Assembly: GCA_019314525.1 (NCBI GenBank)
Contig: JAFCZD010000004.1
Location: 1 to 36,798 of the forward strand
Source of the DNA: Deltaproteobacteria bacterium
GTDB taxonomy: Bacteria; Myxococcota_A; Polyangia; GCA-2747355
Direction: 5' to 3'
Length of the DNA stretch: 36,798 nt
This document shows positions 6,922-14,831 of the stretch, piece by piece; the stretch's first letter is position 1; every line of letters begins with the position of its first letter. Below the pieces are notes generated by a model. It did no database searches. It saw only the letters and a program-made list of their open reading frames with translations, and was not told where the DNA came from. A program made the translations under genes and the position numbers.

Positions 6922-9900
6922 CGTCGCACCTCCCCACCCCGACGCTGCCGTCGTCGGCGGCAGAGGAAGAACACCCCGAGGAGCACTAAGAGCGGCGTCA
7001 TGCTCTTGGCCCCCGCGCTCGTCGTCGCGACACCGCAGGATAGGCCGCCACCGCCAGCGGCGAGCAGGTCCACGCGCCTGCCGGCGAAGGTCAAGGGGCT
7101 GATACACTGGCCTTGTTGACAGCGCTCGCCCGAGGGGCAGGCCACAGAGACGCAGGGGTCGTCGATACAAGCGCCCTTTTCACAGAGGCGTCCCTCGCCG
7201 CAGGTCTTGCCATTGCAGGCGGTATCGCAGACCCCGTCGATGCAGCGGATGCCTTGGTTGCAGGTGATATCGGCGCAGGGGTTTGGCAGGCAGATGCCAT
7301 CCTCACAGCGCGCGCCGCCAGAGCCGCAGAGGGCTGGACCGCAGCTCGGCTTGCAGACGCCGTCCTTGCAATAGTCTCCTTCGTGGCACTGCACGCCTGC
7401 ACAAGGGGGCTTCTGACATGCGTTCTGCAGACAAACCTCTCCCACTGGACAGCCCATGCCGTAGCAGTTGTCTGCCACGCAGAAGCCGCCCATGCAGACC
7501 TCCTCTGCTTTGCAGTCGACATCAGCGCAGGGGTCGACGCACTCACCGTCGATGCAGCGCTCAGGGGCTTGGCAGGTCACTCCAGCGCATTTGTTGGGCA
7601 GGCAATAACCCTCAGAGCAGAGAAAACCCTGAGGACAGCCAAACTCGCCACCACCGCAGGCGACGCGACAGCCGCAGGCGACGCATTGGGTGTTGGGCGG
7701 GCAGAGCTCGTCACCCTCGTCGACCTCTCCATTGCAGTCGTTGTCCTTGCAGTCGCAAATTTCTGGAAAGCCTGGGATGGCGCCCACACAGGTGATTTTG
7801 CCACCAACGCACTTCGTCGCCCCCTCCAAGCACGTTTTGCCCGAGGAGTGGTCGCAGGGCTCACCCTCTCCAGGCAAGAGCGCGCCGGCCGCCGCGTCGT
7901 CCACAACGCCATTGCAATCATTGTCGACGCCATCACAAACCTCATCCTCCGGCTGTTGAGCGGTGCACCCGCTCCAGTCGTTGGTGTCGTCGTTGTCATC
8001 GACAAAGTCACAAACCTCGCTGCCGAAGCCGCAATCATTGGCACAGGAGCGTGTCAGGCCCTCGTCGATCTCGCCGTTGCAGTTGTTGTCGAGACCGTCG
8101 CAGATCTCCTCGCCGGGGATTGGTGCGTCACAGACCCACTTGCCGCCTGTGCACCTCTCCTTGCCCAAACAGCCTCCGATGGTGCACTGCTTTCCTGGTG
8201 GCAGGTTGTTGTCAATGCCACCGTCACAGTCGTCATCAACGCCATTGCAGACCTCCTTGGCCACGGGCGGCGCCGTGCAGCCGTGCCAGTCATTGCTCGG
8301 GTCTCCGTCGTCAGAGAACACACAAGCCTCCTGGCCTAGACCACACGCGCTGGAGCAAGCGCGCAGGACCCCGTCGTCGATCAGGCTGTTGCAGTCGTTG
8401 TCCTTGCCGTCGCAAGTCTCGGGCTGGGGTTTCGGTGCGTCACAGAGCCAGCCGCCGTCTCGGCAGACCCGCAGGCCGGTGCATCCACCATTTTGACAGG
8501 CTCCGTCTGTGCCCACCCCGTTGTCGATGGCGCCGTCACAGTCGTCATCTTTGCCATTGCAGATCTCAGTGACGGGCTGTGGCGCGGAGCAGTTAATCCA
8601 GCTCCCCGTGTTGTTTGGGTCGCAGGCCTCCATGCCCGTGCCGCAGATGCTGGTGCATGAACGTGTCACATCCTCATCGATCTGTCCGTTGCAGTTGTTG
8701 TCGACGCCGTCGCAGATCTCCGCTTGGGGTGCGGGCGCATCGCAAACCCATCTGCCGCCTTGGCATGTTCGCGTCCCTGTGCACCCGCTGGGCGCGGTGC
8801 AGGTGGAGCTTCCAAGGCCATCGTCGATGGCGTTGTTGCAATCATCGTCAAGGCCATTGCACAGCTCGGCCACGGGCTCTCTGGCGGTGCATCCTGCCCA
8901 GTCGTTGGCAGCGTTTCCATCAGCGGAGAAGTTACAGCTCTCCACGCCTGTGCCACAGGCGCTCGAACAGGGTCGGGTGACGTTGTCGTCCGCGGTGCCG
9001 TTGCAGTCGTTATCGATGCCATCGCAGACTTCCGCGGTGCGTGCGGGCGCATCGCAAACCCATCCACCGCTCTGGCAGAGGGTGGTGCCTACACATTGCT
9101 CTGAGCTGACACAGGGGCTGCCCACCAGACCCTCGTCGATCTCACCATTGCAATCATCATCAAGACCGTTGCAGGTCTCGAAGAGCGCCGGAACAGGAGC
9201 TGTGCAACCCATCCAATCGTTGGAGGGATCGTTGTCGTTGGTGAACGAACATTGCTCCTCCCCGCCTCCGCAGGCCGACGCGCAGGCGCGGAAGAGGTTT
9301 TCGTCCGCGGTGCCGTTGCAGTTGTCATCAACGCCATTACAGACCTCTGCTGCGGGCTGACAGGTCGGTACGAGCCCCTCGACCTTCACCATCGTGTCTT
9401 CATAGTCGTTGTCGCCCCCACGAAAGAGGTCCTCGAAGCCAAAGTAGAAGTGATCGGGGTTGGCTTTGCTGCGGTAGACGAGATAGTGCACGTAGTTGCC
9501 GTCGTTGTTCAGCTTGCTCTCGGTGTAGTAGATGCGGCCAAAGCCGTTGTCATCATCGTGGCCATCGCCCTCATCGACGTTGTCGTCGTCAAGGGCCCCT
9601 CCAGAGACGAGGGTGCCGCGGTCGTCGGGATCTGTGGCGCAGTTGCGCACGTAGACCCCATCGAAGCGGTCATTGCTGCGGTTGTAGCTGCCCTCAGGGG
9701 TCACCAGATAAAAGCCGATTTGCTTGCCCTTGTAGCGCCCCGCCGAAAACTCGGCCGCGAAGTCGATGCTGAAGGTGTACTCGCCGCTGATGACCCCACC
9801 CGACTCGGTGGCAGCTTCATAAGTGGAACGTTGCCCATAGGCGCATGAGGGCACAGCGGGATAGCGGATATGAGGCTCACCCACGTTGTACCAGCCAAAG

Positions 9901-10244
9901 ATGTTTTCAAAGCCGGCGCCCTCCTGCAGCAAGCGGAAGTTCACGGTGACGAAGGAGCCTGCGACCTCTGGCACGAGGAAGGTCTCAGGGCCCGTGTTCG
10001 CGTCGAGGATCGCGTCCACGGGGTTTGGCTGGCCCGTGGGCGGGATGCCCGAGACGATCCCTTCCCCATAGTTCAACCCCGTTTGGATACACCCGATGAG
10101 ATCCCCAGGACACGTGTTGATCTGCACGGGTACGATGGTGCCATCGATCTGATTCACTACCGCGCCGAGGCGGGGGGCCATGACGAGCAACACAGCCGCG
10201 GCGATGAGCGCGGCGGCACTTCTAGTTTTTCGAGAGCGTGACAT
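6918..10244 (-). CDS. DUF4114-like / MopE-repeat surface protein with MYXO-CTERM-like anchor
   Basis: The 1108-residue product has a signal peptide (MSRSRKTRSAAALIAAAVLLVM). Residues ~30-290 resemble DUF4114: 'IGFYLVTPEG' and, near the end, 'YFGFEDLFRGGDNDYEDTMV', matching that family's FEDL..GDxDYxD signature. Residues ~290-830 hold eleven MopE-type motifs (CDGxDNDCNG or CNGxDDDCNG). They are followed by about nine short Cys-rich units of the form CxxVxCxxGxxCxxGxC. The C-terminus is a tripartite signal: a GGGGLSCGVA segment, a hydrophobic helix 'TPLLVLLGVFFLC' and an Arg cluster 'RRRRQRR', as in MYXO-CTERM proteins processed by myxosortases. The ATG at 10244 is preferred because the ORF-track extension precedes the signal peptide. 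Its stop overlaps the start of the following lipoprotein gene. Confidence 0.85.
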   Translation of the reverse strand: MSRSRKTRSAAALIAAAVLLVMAPRLGAVVNQIDGTIVPVQINTCPGDLIGCIQTGLNYGEGIVSGIPPTGQPNPVDAILDANTGPETFLVPEVAGSFVTVNFRLLQEGAGFENIFGWYNVGEPHIRYPAVPSCAYGQRSTYEAATESGGVISGEYTFSIDFAAEFSAGRYKGKQIGFYLVTPEGSYNRSNDRFDGVYVRNCATDPDDRGTLVSGGALDDDNVDEGDGHDDDNGFGRIYYTESKLNNDGNYVHYLVYRSKANPDHFYFGFEDLFRGGDNDYEDTMVKVEGLVPTCQPAAEVCNGVDDNCNGTADENLFRACASACGGGEEQCSFTNDNDPSNDWMGCTAPVPALFETCNGLDDDCNGEIDEGLVGSPCVSSEQCVGTTLCQSGGWVCDAPARTAEVCDGIDNDCNGTADDNVTRPCSSACGTGVESCNFSADGNAANDWAGCTAREPVAELCNGLDDDCNNAIDDGLGSSTCTAPSGCTGTRTCQGGRWVCDAPAPQAEICDGVDNNCNGQIDEDVTRSCTSICGTGMEACDPNNTGSWINCSAPQPVTEICNGKDDDCDGAIDNGVGTDGACQNGGCTGLRVCRDGGWLCDAPKPQPETCDGKDNDCNSLIDDGVLRACSSACGLGQEACVFSDDGDPSNDWHGCTAPPVAKEVCNGVDDDCDGGIDNNLPPGKQCTIGGCLGKERCTGGKWVCDAPIPGEEICDGLDNNCNGEIDEGLTRSCANDCGFGSEVCDFVDDNDDTNDWSGCTAQQPEDEVCDGVDNDCNGVVDDAAAGALLPGEGEPCDHSSGKTCLEGATKCVGGKITCVGAIPGFPEICDCKDNDCNGEVDEGDELCPPNTQCVACGCRVACGGGEFGCPQGFLCSEGYCLPNKCAGVTCQAPERCIDGECVDPCADVDCKAEEVCMGGFCVADNCYGMGCPVGEVCLQNACQKPPCAGVQCHEGDYCKDGVCKPSCGPALCGSGGARCEDGICLPNPCADITCNQGIRCIDGVCDTACNGKTCGEGRLCEKGACIDDPCVSVACPSGERCQQGQCISPLTFAGRRVDLLAAGGGGLSCGVATTSAGAKSMTPLLVLLGVFFLCRRRRQRRGGEVRR
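7690..9360. repeat. Coding repeat array: eleven MopE motifs in the MYXO-CTERM protein
   Basis: Repeated plus-strand strings such as 'ttgcagtcgttgtc' and 'ttgcaatcatcatc' mark in-frame copies encoding DNDCNG, DDDCNG or DNNCNG. The repeats are more diverged than those in the downstream lipoprotein gene. Spacing is mostly 120-180 nt. Confidence 0.8.
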
Positions 10245-10431
10245 GCGCAGGAAGATAGCTCGTGGTTGGGGCCTTGGGTAGGGCTCGGAAATCTGAGGGT
10301 GTGATCGGACGCTCGGCCAGGCGCAACCGGCGCCGAGGGAACGTTCACGCTTGTAGATCCCGCCCTCGGCGACTCCCGCCGACGCCCATTCACTTGCACC
10401 GCACACAGTTCATCGGCTAGGTTGCGCCGCT
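10245..10431. promoter_or_regulatory. Divergent intergenic region between the MopE-type pair and the arg operon
   Basis: This 187-nt region separates two diverging transcription units and must carry promoters in both directions. I cannot identify a convincing -35/-10 pair by eye. On the minus strand it contains TCCGATCACACCC (10297-10309), which also occurs at 3409-3421, a similar distance (about 52 nt) upstream of the antiporter start. Confidence 0.45.
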
Positions 10432-11484
10432 ATGAACAAACACGCCCTTCGGGTTCGCCCCGACAAGGTTGGTAGCGTTTGCCTCCCATTGAATCTTCGT
10501 CCCTACCTCACCGTGAGCCCTGAGCTCGTCGTTGAAGAGGGCGTCGCCATCGTGGGGCGGGTGCTAACCATCTCTCATACTTACGGACACCTTGAGCTCA
10601 CCTCGGGGCGCCCAGCGCTGCTGGTTCCCGGTGATTTGGTGGTGGGGGTGCTTGGCGCACGCGCTGCTCTGCGTGGCTTCTGCGGCCGGGTGCCGCAACG
10701 CCTCACACGGGGAGACACCGTCTTTTTGCTCAACAAGGGCGGGGTCATCGGTGAATCCTCCGGCGCCACGGTAGGACTCGGTGAGCCTATTCGCCTTGAG
10801 GTCATCGGCACACCCATCCGTGATGGCAAACCCCTGCGCCTCTTGGATTATGCCATCACGCCAGTGAAGCAGCTGCCACCTAAGATGCCGCCGGTGTTGG
10901 TGGTGGCTGCCACCTGCATGCACGCGGGTAAGACCAGCGCTGCGGGCGTGGTGATCCATCATCTTACGAGCCGCGGTCTGTGTGTACACGCGGGCAAGGC
11001 GACGGGCGTGGCGGCTCAGGGCGACCTGCTCAGCTTCATCGACAATGGCGCTGCCAAGATAGCGAGCTTTGTCGACGTAGGCTTGCCCTCGACCTGTGAT
11101 CACAAGGACATGCCCGACGTGACACGCACCCTCTTGGCGCACCTCGCCGAGGAGGATCCCGATGTGATCGTGCTTGAGCTCGGCGATGGTTTGATGGGAG
11201 CTTACGGCGTGGATGATATCGTGGAGGACGCGGAGCTGCTCGAGGCCTTCACGGGTGCGCTCGTAGCCGCCAATGATGTCATCGGTGGCCACGCGGCTGC
11301 CAACATTCTTCAGCAGCGCGGTGTGCCTGTGGTGGCGATCACCGGGCCCGCTACGGACAACGAGGCAGGCCGTGGAAGGCTCGCGCTGCTGGGTTTTCCT
11401 GCTGCGAATATCTTCCAGCAGGCGCGGAAGCTTTGTGAGCTGGTGGATATCTCCTTCGGCTTTGAGGTCGAGGAGAGTCCATGA
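10432..11484 (+). CDS. Uncharacterised P-loop NTPase (DUF1611/dethiobiotin-synthetase-like), first gene of the arg operon
   Basis: The 350-residue soluble protein has two parts. Residues ~1-145 are beta-rich with no recognised fold. Residues ~150-350 begin with a strand and P-loop-like 'VVAATCMHAGKTSAAG', containing the GKTS of Walker A but Thr in place of its first Gly, as in some dethiobiotin-synthetase/CobQ-type loops. A Walker B-like strand 'PDVIVLELGDGLMGAYG' follows at ~240-260, then 'VPVVAITGPATDNEAGRG'. This order resembles the C-terminal domain of DUF1611 proteins, but the N-terminal half does not look like theirs. The stop overlaps the argC ATG (ATGA), indicating coupled translation and a link to arginine metabolism. 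The function is unknown; amide-bond ligase-like or regulatory ATPase activity is speculation. Confidence 0.7.
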   Translation: MNKHALRVRPDKVGSVCLPLNLRPYLTVSPELVVEEGVAIVGRVLTISHTYGHLELTSGRPALLVPGDLVVGVLGARAALRGFCGRVPQRLTRGDTVFLLNKGGVIGESSGATVGLGEPIRLEVIGTPIRDGKPLRLLDYAITPVKQLPPKMPPVLVVAATCMHAGKTSAAGVVIHHLTSRGLCVHAGKATGVAAQGDLLSFIDNGAAKIASFVDVGLPSTCDHKDMPDVTRTLLAHLAEEDPDVIVLELGDGLMGAYGVDDIVEDAELLEAFTGALVAANDVIGGHAAANILQQRGVPVVAITGPATDNEAGRGRLALLGFPAANIFQQARKLCELVDISFGFEVEESP

Positions 11485-12509
11485 CACGAGTCCCCGTGGG
11501 TGTGGTGGGTGCGAGCGGCTTCCTTGGTGGCGAGTTGATCCGGTTGCTGGTAGCGCACCCTGAAATTGAACTCGCCATGCTCTGCGGCGCGCGTTCCGCG
11601 GGCCAGAAGATTGGCGCTTTGCGCCCTTCCCTCGCTGCGCTGCCCCATGTTGTCGAGGCCGTGAACGCAGAGGCCCTCGCTGCGCGCTGTGAGGTGGTCT
11701 TCTGCGCCATGCCTCATGGCGAGAGCGCGACCTTGACCGCTGAGCTCCTTGCTCTCCACGAGACCGTGCGTGTGATCGATCTTGGCTCTGATTTTCGGCT
11801 GCGCGATCCTGCCGGCTACCCCCGCTATTACGGTCGACAACACCCCCACCCGGAGCTGCTGGAGCAGGCCTTCTACGCGCTCCCAGAGCTTACAGGTGGC
11901 GCACCACGAGAGGCGCGCATCATCGCCAATCCGGGCTGCTTTGCTACGGCGCTGGCGTTGGGCATTACGCCCCTGGCGGCGGCGATGAAAACTTCCGCCC
12001 GCATCGCTATCAGTGGTGTCACGGGCAGCAGCGGGAGCGGCGCTGCGCCTGGGCCAGGTGTGCATCACGCCTTGCGGCTCACCAACCTCAGAGCGTACAA
12101 GCCCCTCGCGCACCAGCACCTCGGGGAGTTGCGTCAAACCTTGCGCGAGGTGGCTCAAAACGAGGTGGCGGTGGACTTCGTGCCCCACAGCGGCCCCATG
12201 GCGCGGGGGATTCATTTGACGATGCATATCCGTCGCAACGAGCTCGAAGGAGACGCCCTCTCCCTCCTCGAAGCGGCCTACGCCAAGAGCGCCCTGGTGC
12301 AGGTGCAACAAGGCCCTGTAGCCATGGGCGCGGTCCTTGGCTCTTGCCGCGTCGAGATCGGCGTCGCCCAGGACGCTGAGGCCATCGTGGTCTTTGTGGC
12401 CATCGACAACCTCCTCAAGGGAGGCTCGGGCCAAGCGCTACAAAACCTCAACCTCTGGCTCGGCCTCGAAGAGACGCTGGGTCTGCCCCTCTGCGGAGTA
12501 TGGCCATGA
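11481..12509 (+). CDS. argC: N-acetyl-gamma-glutamyl-phosphate reductase (or LysW-type homologue)
   Basis: NADPH-dependent reduction of N-acetyl-glutamyl-5-phosphate to the semialdehyde, third step of arginine synthesis, in the cytoplasm. The 342-residue protein has the Rossmann start 'VGVVGASGFLGGELIRLL', the 'IDLGSDFRLRD' segment, and the catalytic Cys in 'ANPGCFATAL' (about residue 152). 'AYKPLAHQHLGEL' and 'FVPHSGPMARGI' follow, with the closing 'AIDNLLKGGSGQALQNLNL'. The 'GVTGSSGSGAAP' loop and 'YKPLAHQH' also resemble the LysY branch, so a LysW-linked substrate cannot be excluded. Its ATG overlaps the stop of the P-loop gene by 4 nt, and its own stop overlaps the argD start. Confidence 0.92.
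   Translation: MTRVPVGVVGASGFLGGELIRLLVAHPEIELAMLCGARSAGQKIGALRPSLAALPHVVEAVNAEALAARCEVVFCAMPHGESATLTAELLALHETVRVIDLGSDFRLRDPAGYPRYYGRQHPHPELLEQAFYALPELTGGAPREARIIANPGCFATALALGITPLAAAMKTSARIAISGVTGSSGSGAAPGPGVHHALRLTNLRAYKPLAHQHLGELRQTLREVAQNEVAVDFVPHSGPMARGIHLTMHIRRNELEGDALSLLEAAYAKSALVQVQQGPVAMGAVLGSCRVEIGVAQDAEAIVVFVAIDNLLKGGSGQALQNLNLWLGLEETLGLPLCGVWP
12495..12498 (+). promoter_or_regulatory. GGAG ribosome-binding site within the argC end, selecting the argD start
   Basis: Two in-frame ATG codons lie at 12500 and 12506. The GGAG at 12495-12498 is only 1 nt from the first but 7 nt from the second. The second also forms an ATGA overlap with the argC stop. Both facts favour 12506. Confidence 0.65.
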
Positions 12510-13645
12510 GTGAAGCTCTGCTTGATGTTTATCCACGTCTGCCTATTCACCTCGAGCGCGCCCAAGGGCAGTGTCTCTACGCTTCGGATGGTCGCGAGTT
12601 GCTCGACCTCTATGGAGGCCACGCCGTCACGCCCCTTGGGCATGGCCACCCCGCGCTCACACGCGCGCTTTGCGAAGGGCATCGTGAGCTCGACTTCTTC
12701 TCCAACTCGCTGCACATGGCCGTGCAACGACGAGCAGCAGAGGGCCTGCTCGAGGGCAGCGCCCACTTACGCCACGCGCACTTCGTCAACAGCGGCACCG
12801 AGGCCAATGAGGCGGCGATTCACCTCGCGCGCCGCCTCTCCGGCCGCAAGAAGATCCTCTCCTTCGATTGCTCCTTTCATGGTCGCACCCAGGCGAGCTT
12901 GGCGGCCACGGGACTCCCAGGGTACAGGCGCCGTCTGAGCGTGCCCGAGGACGAGGCGTTCAATGGCTTCATCTCGTTTGGCGCCCAGGATGACCTCGCC
13001 GCCATCGACGAGAGCGTAGCCGCCGTACTCTGCGAGTCCGTGCCTAGCCTCGCTGGCGTGTTGATGCCGCCAGAGGGTTACTACCCAGCCCTCGAGGCGC
13101 GCTGTCGTGAGGCGGGGGCGCTGCTGATCTTTGATGAGGTGCAAGGGGGCTGCGGTCGGTTGGGGCATTTTTTCGCCCATGAGCGCTTCTCTGTGCAACC
13201 CGATATGGTGACCTTGGCCAAGGGCGTCGCCGGTGGGTACCCTGCCGGAGCCTTGTTGGTGACCGCTGGCATCGGCGCTGCGGTAGAACATGGCGAGTTG
13301 GGCACAACCTTCGGCGGAGGGCCCATGGCCTGCCGCATGATCGAGACCACGGCGCGCCTGATCCGGGAGGAGGGCCTGCTGCAGCGAGTGGGGCAGATCT
13401 TTGCGCGCATCGCCGCCGGGGTGAAGCCCATGGAGGGCGTTAAGCTGCGTGGTGCTGGCTGTTTAATCGGCCTCACGTCGCGGTTACCCGCCAAAATGCT
13501 GCAAAAACGCCTCCTCGAGGCGAACATCCTTGTGGGCACGAGCGCCGATCCACGGGTTTTGCGCCTGCTTCCAGCGTATACTCTGACGGACGAGGAGATC
13601 GATCGTTTCCTCGACGCTCTAGGGAGCGCGTTGGCTGAGGCTTAG
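12506..13645 (+). CDS. argD: Acetylornithine aminotransferase (class III PLP aminotransferase)
   Basis: PLP-dependent transamination of N-acetylglutamate semialdehyde to N-acetylornithine, or the equivalent LysW-bound step. The 379-residue product has the class III features: 'LDLYGGHAVTPLGHGHP', 'NSGTEANEAAIHLAR' for cofactor phosphate binding, 'FHGRT', 'LIFDEVQGGCGRLG' with the Asp that contacts the pyridine nitrogen, and the Schiff-base Lys in 'VTLAKGVAGGYP' (about residue 238). The start at 12506 is chosen over 12500 by ribosome-binding-site spacing and the 4-nt overlap with argC. argB follows 22 nt after the stop, so the four genes form one operon. Confidence 0.93.
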   Translation: MSEALLDVYPRLPIHLERAQGQCLYASDGRELLDLYGGHAVTPLGHGHPALTRALCEGHRELDFFSNSLHMAVQRRAAEGLLEGSAHLRHAHFVNSGTEANEAAIHLARRLSGRKKILSFDCSFHGRTQASLAATGLPGYRRRLSVPEDEAFNGFISFGAQDDLAAIDESVAAVLCESVPSLAGVLMPPEGYYPALEARCREAGALLIFDEVQGGCGRLGHFFAHERFSVQPDMVTLAKGVAGGYPAGALLVTAGIGAAVEHGELGTTFGGGPMACRMIETTARLIREEGLLQRVGQIFARIAAGVKPMEGVKLRGAGCLIGLTSRLPAKMLQKRLLEANILVGTSADPRVLRLLPAYTLTDEEIDRFLDALGSALAEA

Positions 13646-13667
13646 CGGCCTCTTGGAGAGGGAAACT

Positions 13668-14534
13668 ATGGTTGGTGATTTAGGGCCGAGCCTTAGCGAG
13701 GCTGCCCCCTATATTCAGTCGTTTCGCGATCAATTCGTGGTGATCAAGCTCGGCGGTGAGCTCTTCGACCAAGGCTCCACCTTGGAGCGCATTGTGCCAC
13801 AGGTCGCCACACTCTACCGTTGTGGTCTGCGCCCTGTGTTGGTGCACGGTGGCGGCAAGCAGATCGACGAACGCTGCGCCAAAGAGGCCGTAGCCATCGA
13901 GAAGCGCCACGGGCGGCGCATCACGAGCCCCGCCGTTCTCGAGATTGTGCTTGAGGTGGTGGGTGGTGACATCAATGGGCGCTTCTGTCAGCTGCTAGAA
14001 GAAGCAGGGGTCCCCACCCACGGTTTTGCCGCCGGTGTCGCTGAGGCTATCCATTGTCGCCGTCGCCCTCCTGTGGAGATCGAGGGTGAGCAAGTGGACT
14101 TTGGCGAGGTGGGGGATGTGCTCGAGGTGCATACCGAGACCCTGGTCAGAGACAGCGACGGGGGCAAGGTGCCTGTATTCCCCAGCATCGGTATGGGTGA
14201 AAATGGGCCGCTCAACGTCAACGCGGACAGCATCGCCTCGAAGATCGCCGTGGCCTTGCGCGCCCAGAAGCTGGTGATGCTCTCGCGGGTCGCAGGAGTG
14301 ATGGAGGACCTCAACGCCGACGGACCTATTTCACAGCTGACCACCGTGGAGGCCCGTGAGCTGATCGACGAAGGCATCGTCGAGGGTGGCATGCGCGCCA
14401 AGCTGGAAGAGGCGCTCTCTGCCCTCACCGGCGCCGTGGCCGAAGTCCACGTCATCTCGGGGGTTCAGCCCCAGACTCTCCTACGAGAGATCTTCACGGA
14501 TGAGGGTTGTGGGACCTGGATTCGGCGGGCTTAG
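13668..14534 (+). CDS. argB: Acetylglutamate kinase (amino acid kinase family)
   Basis: ATP-dependent phosphorylation of N-acetylglutamate (or a LysW-glutamate/aminoadipate conjugate), the usual feedback-controlled step of arginine synthesis. The 288-residue protein carries 'VVIKLGGELFD' at the N-terminus, the Gly-rich loop 'LVHGGGKQIDERC' (canonical NAGKs have HGGGPQI), and 'LNVNADSIASKIAVALRA' followed by 'LVMLSRVAGVMED'. The C-terminal 'IVEGGMRAKLEEAL' and 'VHVISGVQP' are typical. The ORF-track start at 13653 is a TTG; the ATG at 13668 has GGAGAGGG just upstream and is preferred. It is the last gene of the operon. No argJ or argA acetyltransferase is seen in the window. Confidence 0.9.
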   Translation: MVGDLGPSLSEAAPYIQSFRDQFVVIKLGGELFDQGSTLERIVPQVATLYRCGLRPVLVHGGGKQIDERCAKEAVAIEKRHGRRITSPAVLEIVLEVVGGDINGRFCQLLEEAGVPTHGFAAGVAEAIHCRRRPPVEIEGEQVDFGEVGDVLEVHTETLVRDSDGGKVPVFPSIGMGENGPLNVNADSIASKIAVALRAQKLVMLSRVAGVMEDLNADGPISQLTTVEARELIDEGIVEGGMRAKLEEALSALTGAVAEVHVISGVQPQTLLREIFTDEGCGTWIRRA

Positions 14535-14831
14535 CGCGCTCACCAAAAAAAGAGGTGGAGCCTACAAACGCGGAGGCCGGGTTCCACGGCTGCAGGCTCC
14601 ACCAGCAAGAATGCGGGGCAGAGGGTCACGACGAGCCGACGTTCTTTTCGTACCAACTCGGCGTGCGGCGCCACGATGGGCAAGACCGAGGCGCGAACAA
14701 ACTGTTTCTCAAAGCGCCCGCCAGCAGACTGCCAGCTTGCTGCGAACAGTTTAGGATGCTCTTGCTCCTCCTCCCGTCCTCTTACGAGCCAGAGTGCCCC
14801 ATGGTTCCCGCTAAACCTTAGGACCCAGCGT
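14535..14831. other. Convergent intergenic region (about 300 nt), no gene seen
   Basis: The region lies between the 3' ends of argB (+) and the amidohydrolase gene (-). It holds the candidate terminator at 14545-14603. A second, weaker inverted repeat pairs aaactgtt (14699-14706) with aacagttt (14745-14752) and encloses a nested cagca/tgctg stem. ORFs in the track here overlap argB and lack a ribosome-binding site or recognisable sequence, so I treat the region as non-coding. Confidence 0.55.
14545..14603 (-). terminator. Candidate rho-independent terminator for the minus-strand amidohydrolase gene
   Basis: A perfect 10-bp inverted repeat, ggtggagcct (14554-14563) and aggctccacc (14594-14603), encloses a 30-nt loop containing a smaller gccg/cggc stem. 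Read on the minus strand, the hairpin is followed after TC by seven T residues (plus-strand A-run 14545-14551). The orientation fits termination of the leftward transcript from 16112-14832. The long loop and the ~230-nt distance from the stop codon weaken the call. Confidence 0.45.

Noticed and set aside
6922-7170. ORF-track N-terminal extension of the Asp-box lipoprotein
   Set aside because: It lies wholly within the upstream gene and would bury the lipoprotein signal peptide; the ATGA overlap gives a better start.
7113-8339. 408-aa plus-strand ORF opposite the MopE-motif gene (and similar long ORFs at 4951-5622 and 9252-9848)
   Set aside because: It is an antisense shadow created by the repetitive, GC-rich coding strand; it has no ribosome-binding site or recognisable domain, and its repeats are mirror images of the real motif.
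4870-9360. Regularly recurring ~20-nt strings resembling a CRISPR array
   Set aside because: The repeats are in-frame codons for the DNDCNG motif in two long ORFs, spacing is irregular, and the 'spacers' are themselves conserved Cys-rich coding sequence.
14554-14603. Possible tRNA-like fold (10-bp acceptor-like stem followed by an A, with an inner GGTTCCA loop)
   Set aside because: Only 50 nt long, no D or anticodon arm, and the minus-strand T-run fits a terminator better.
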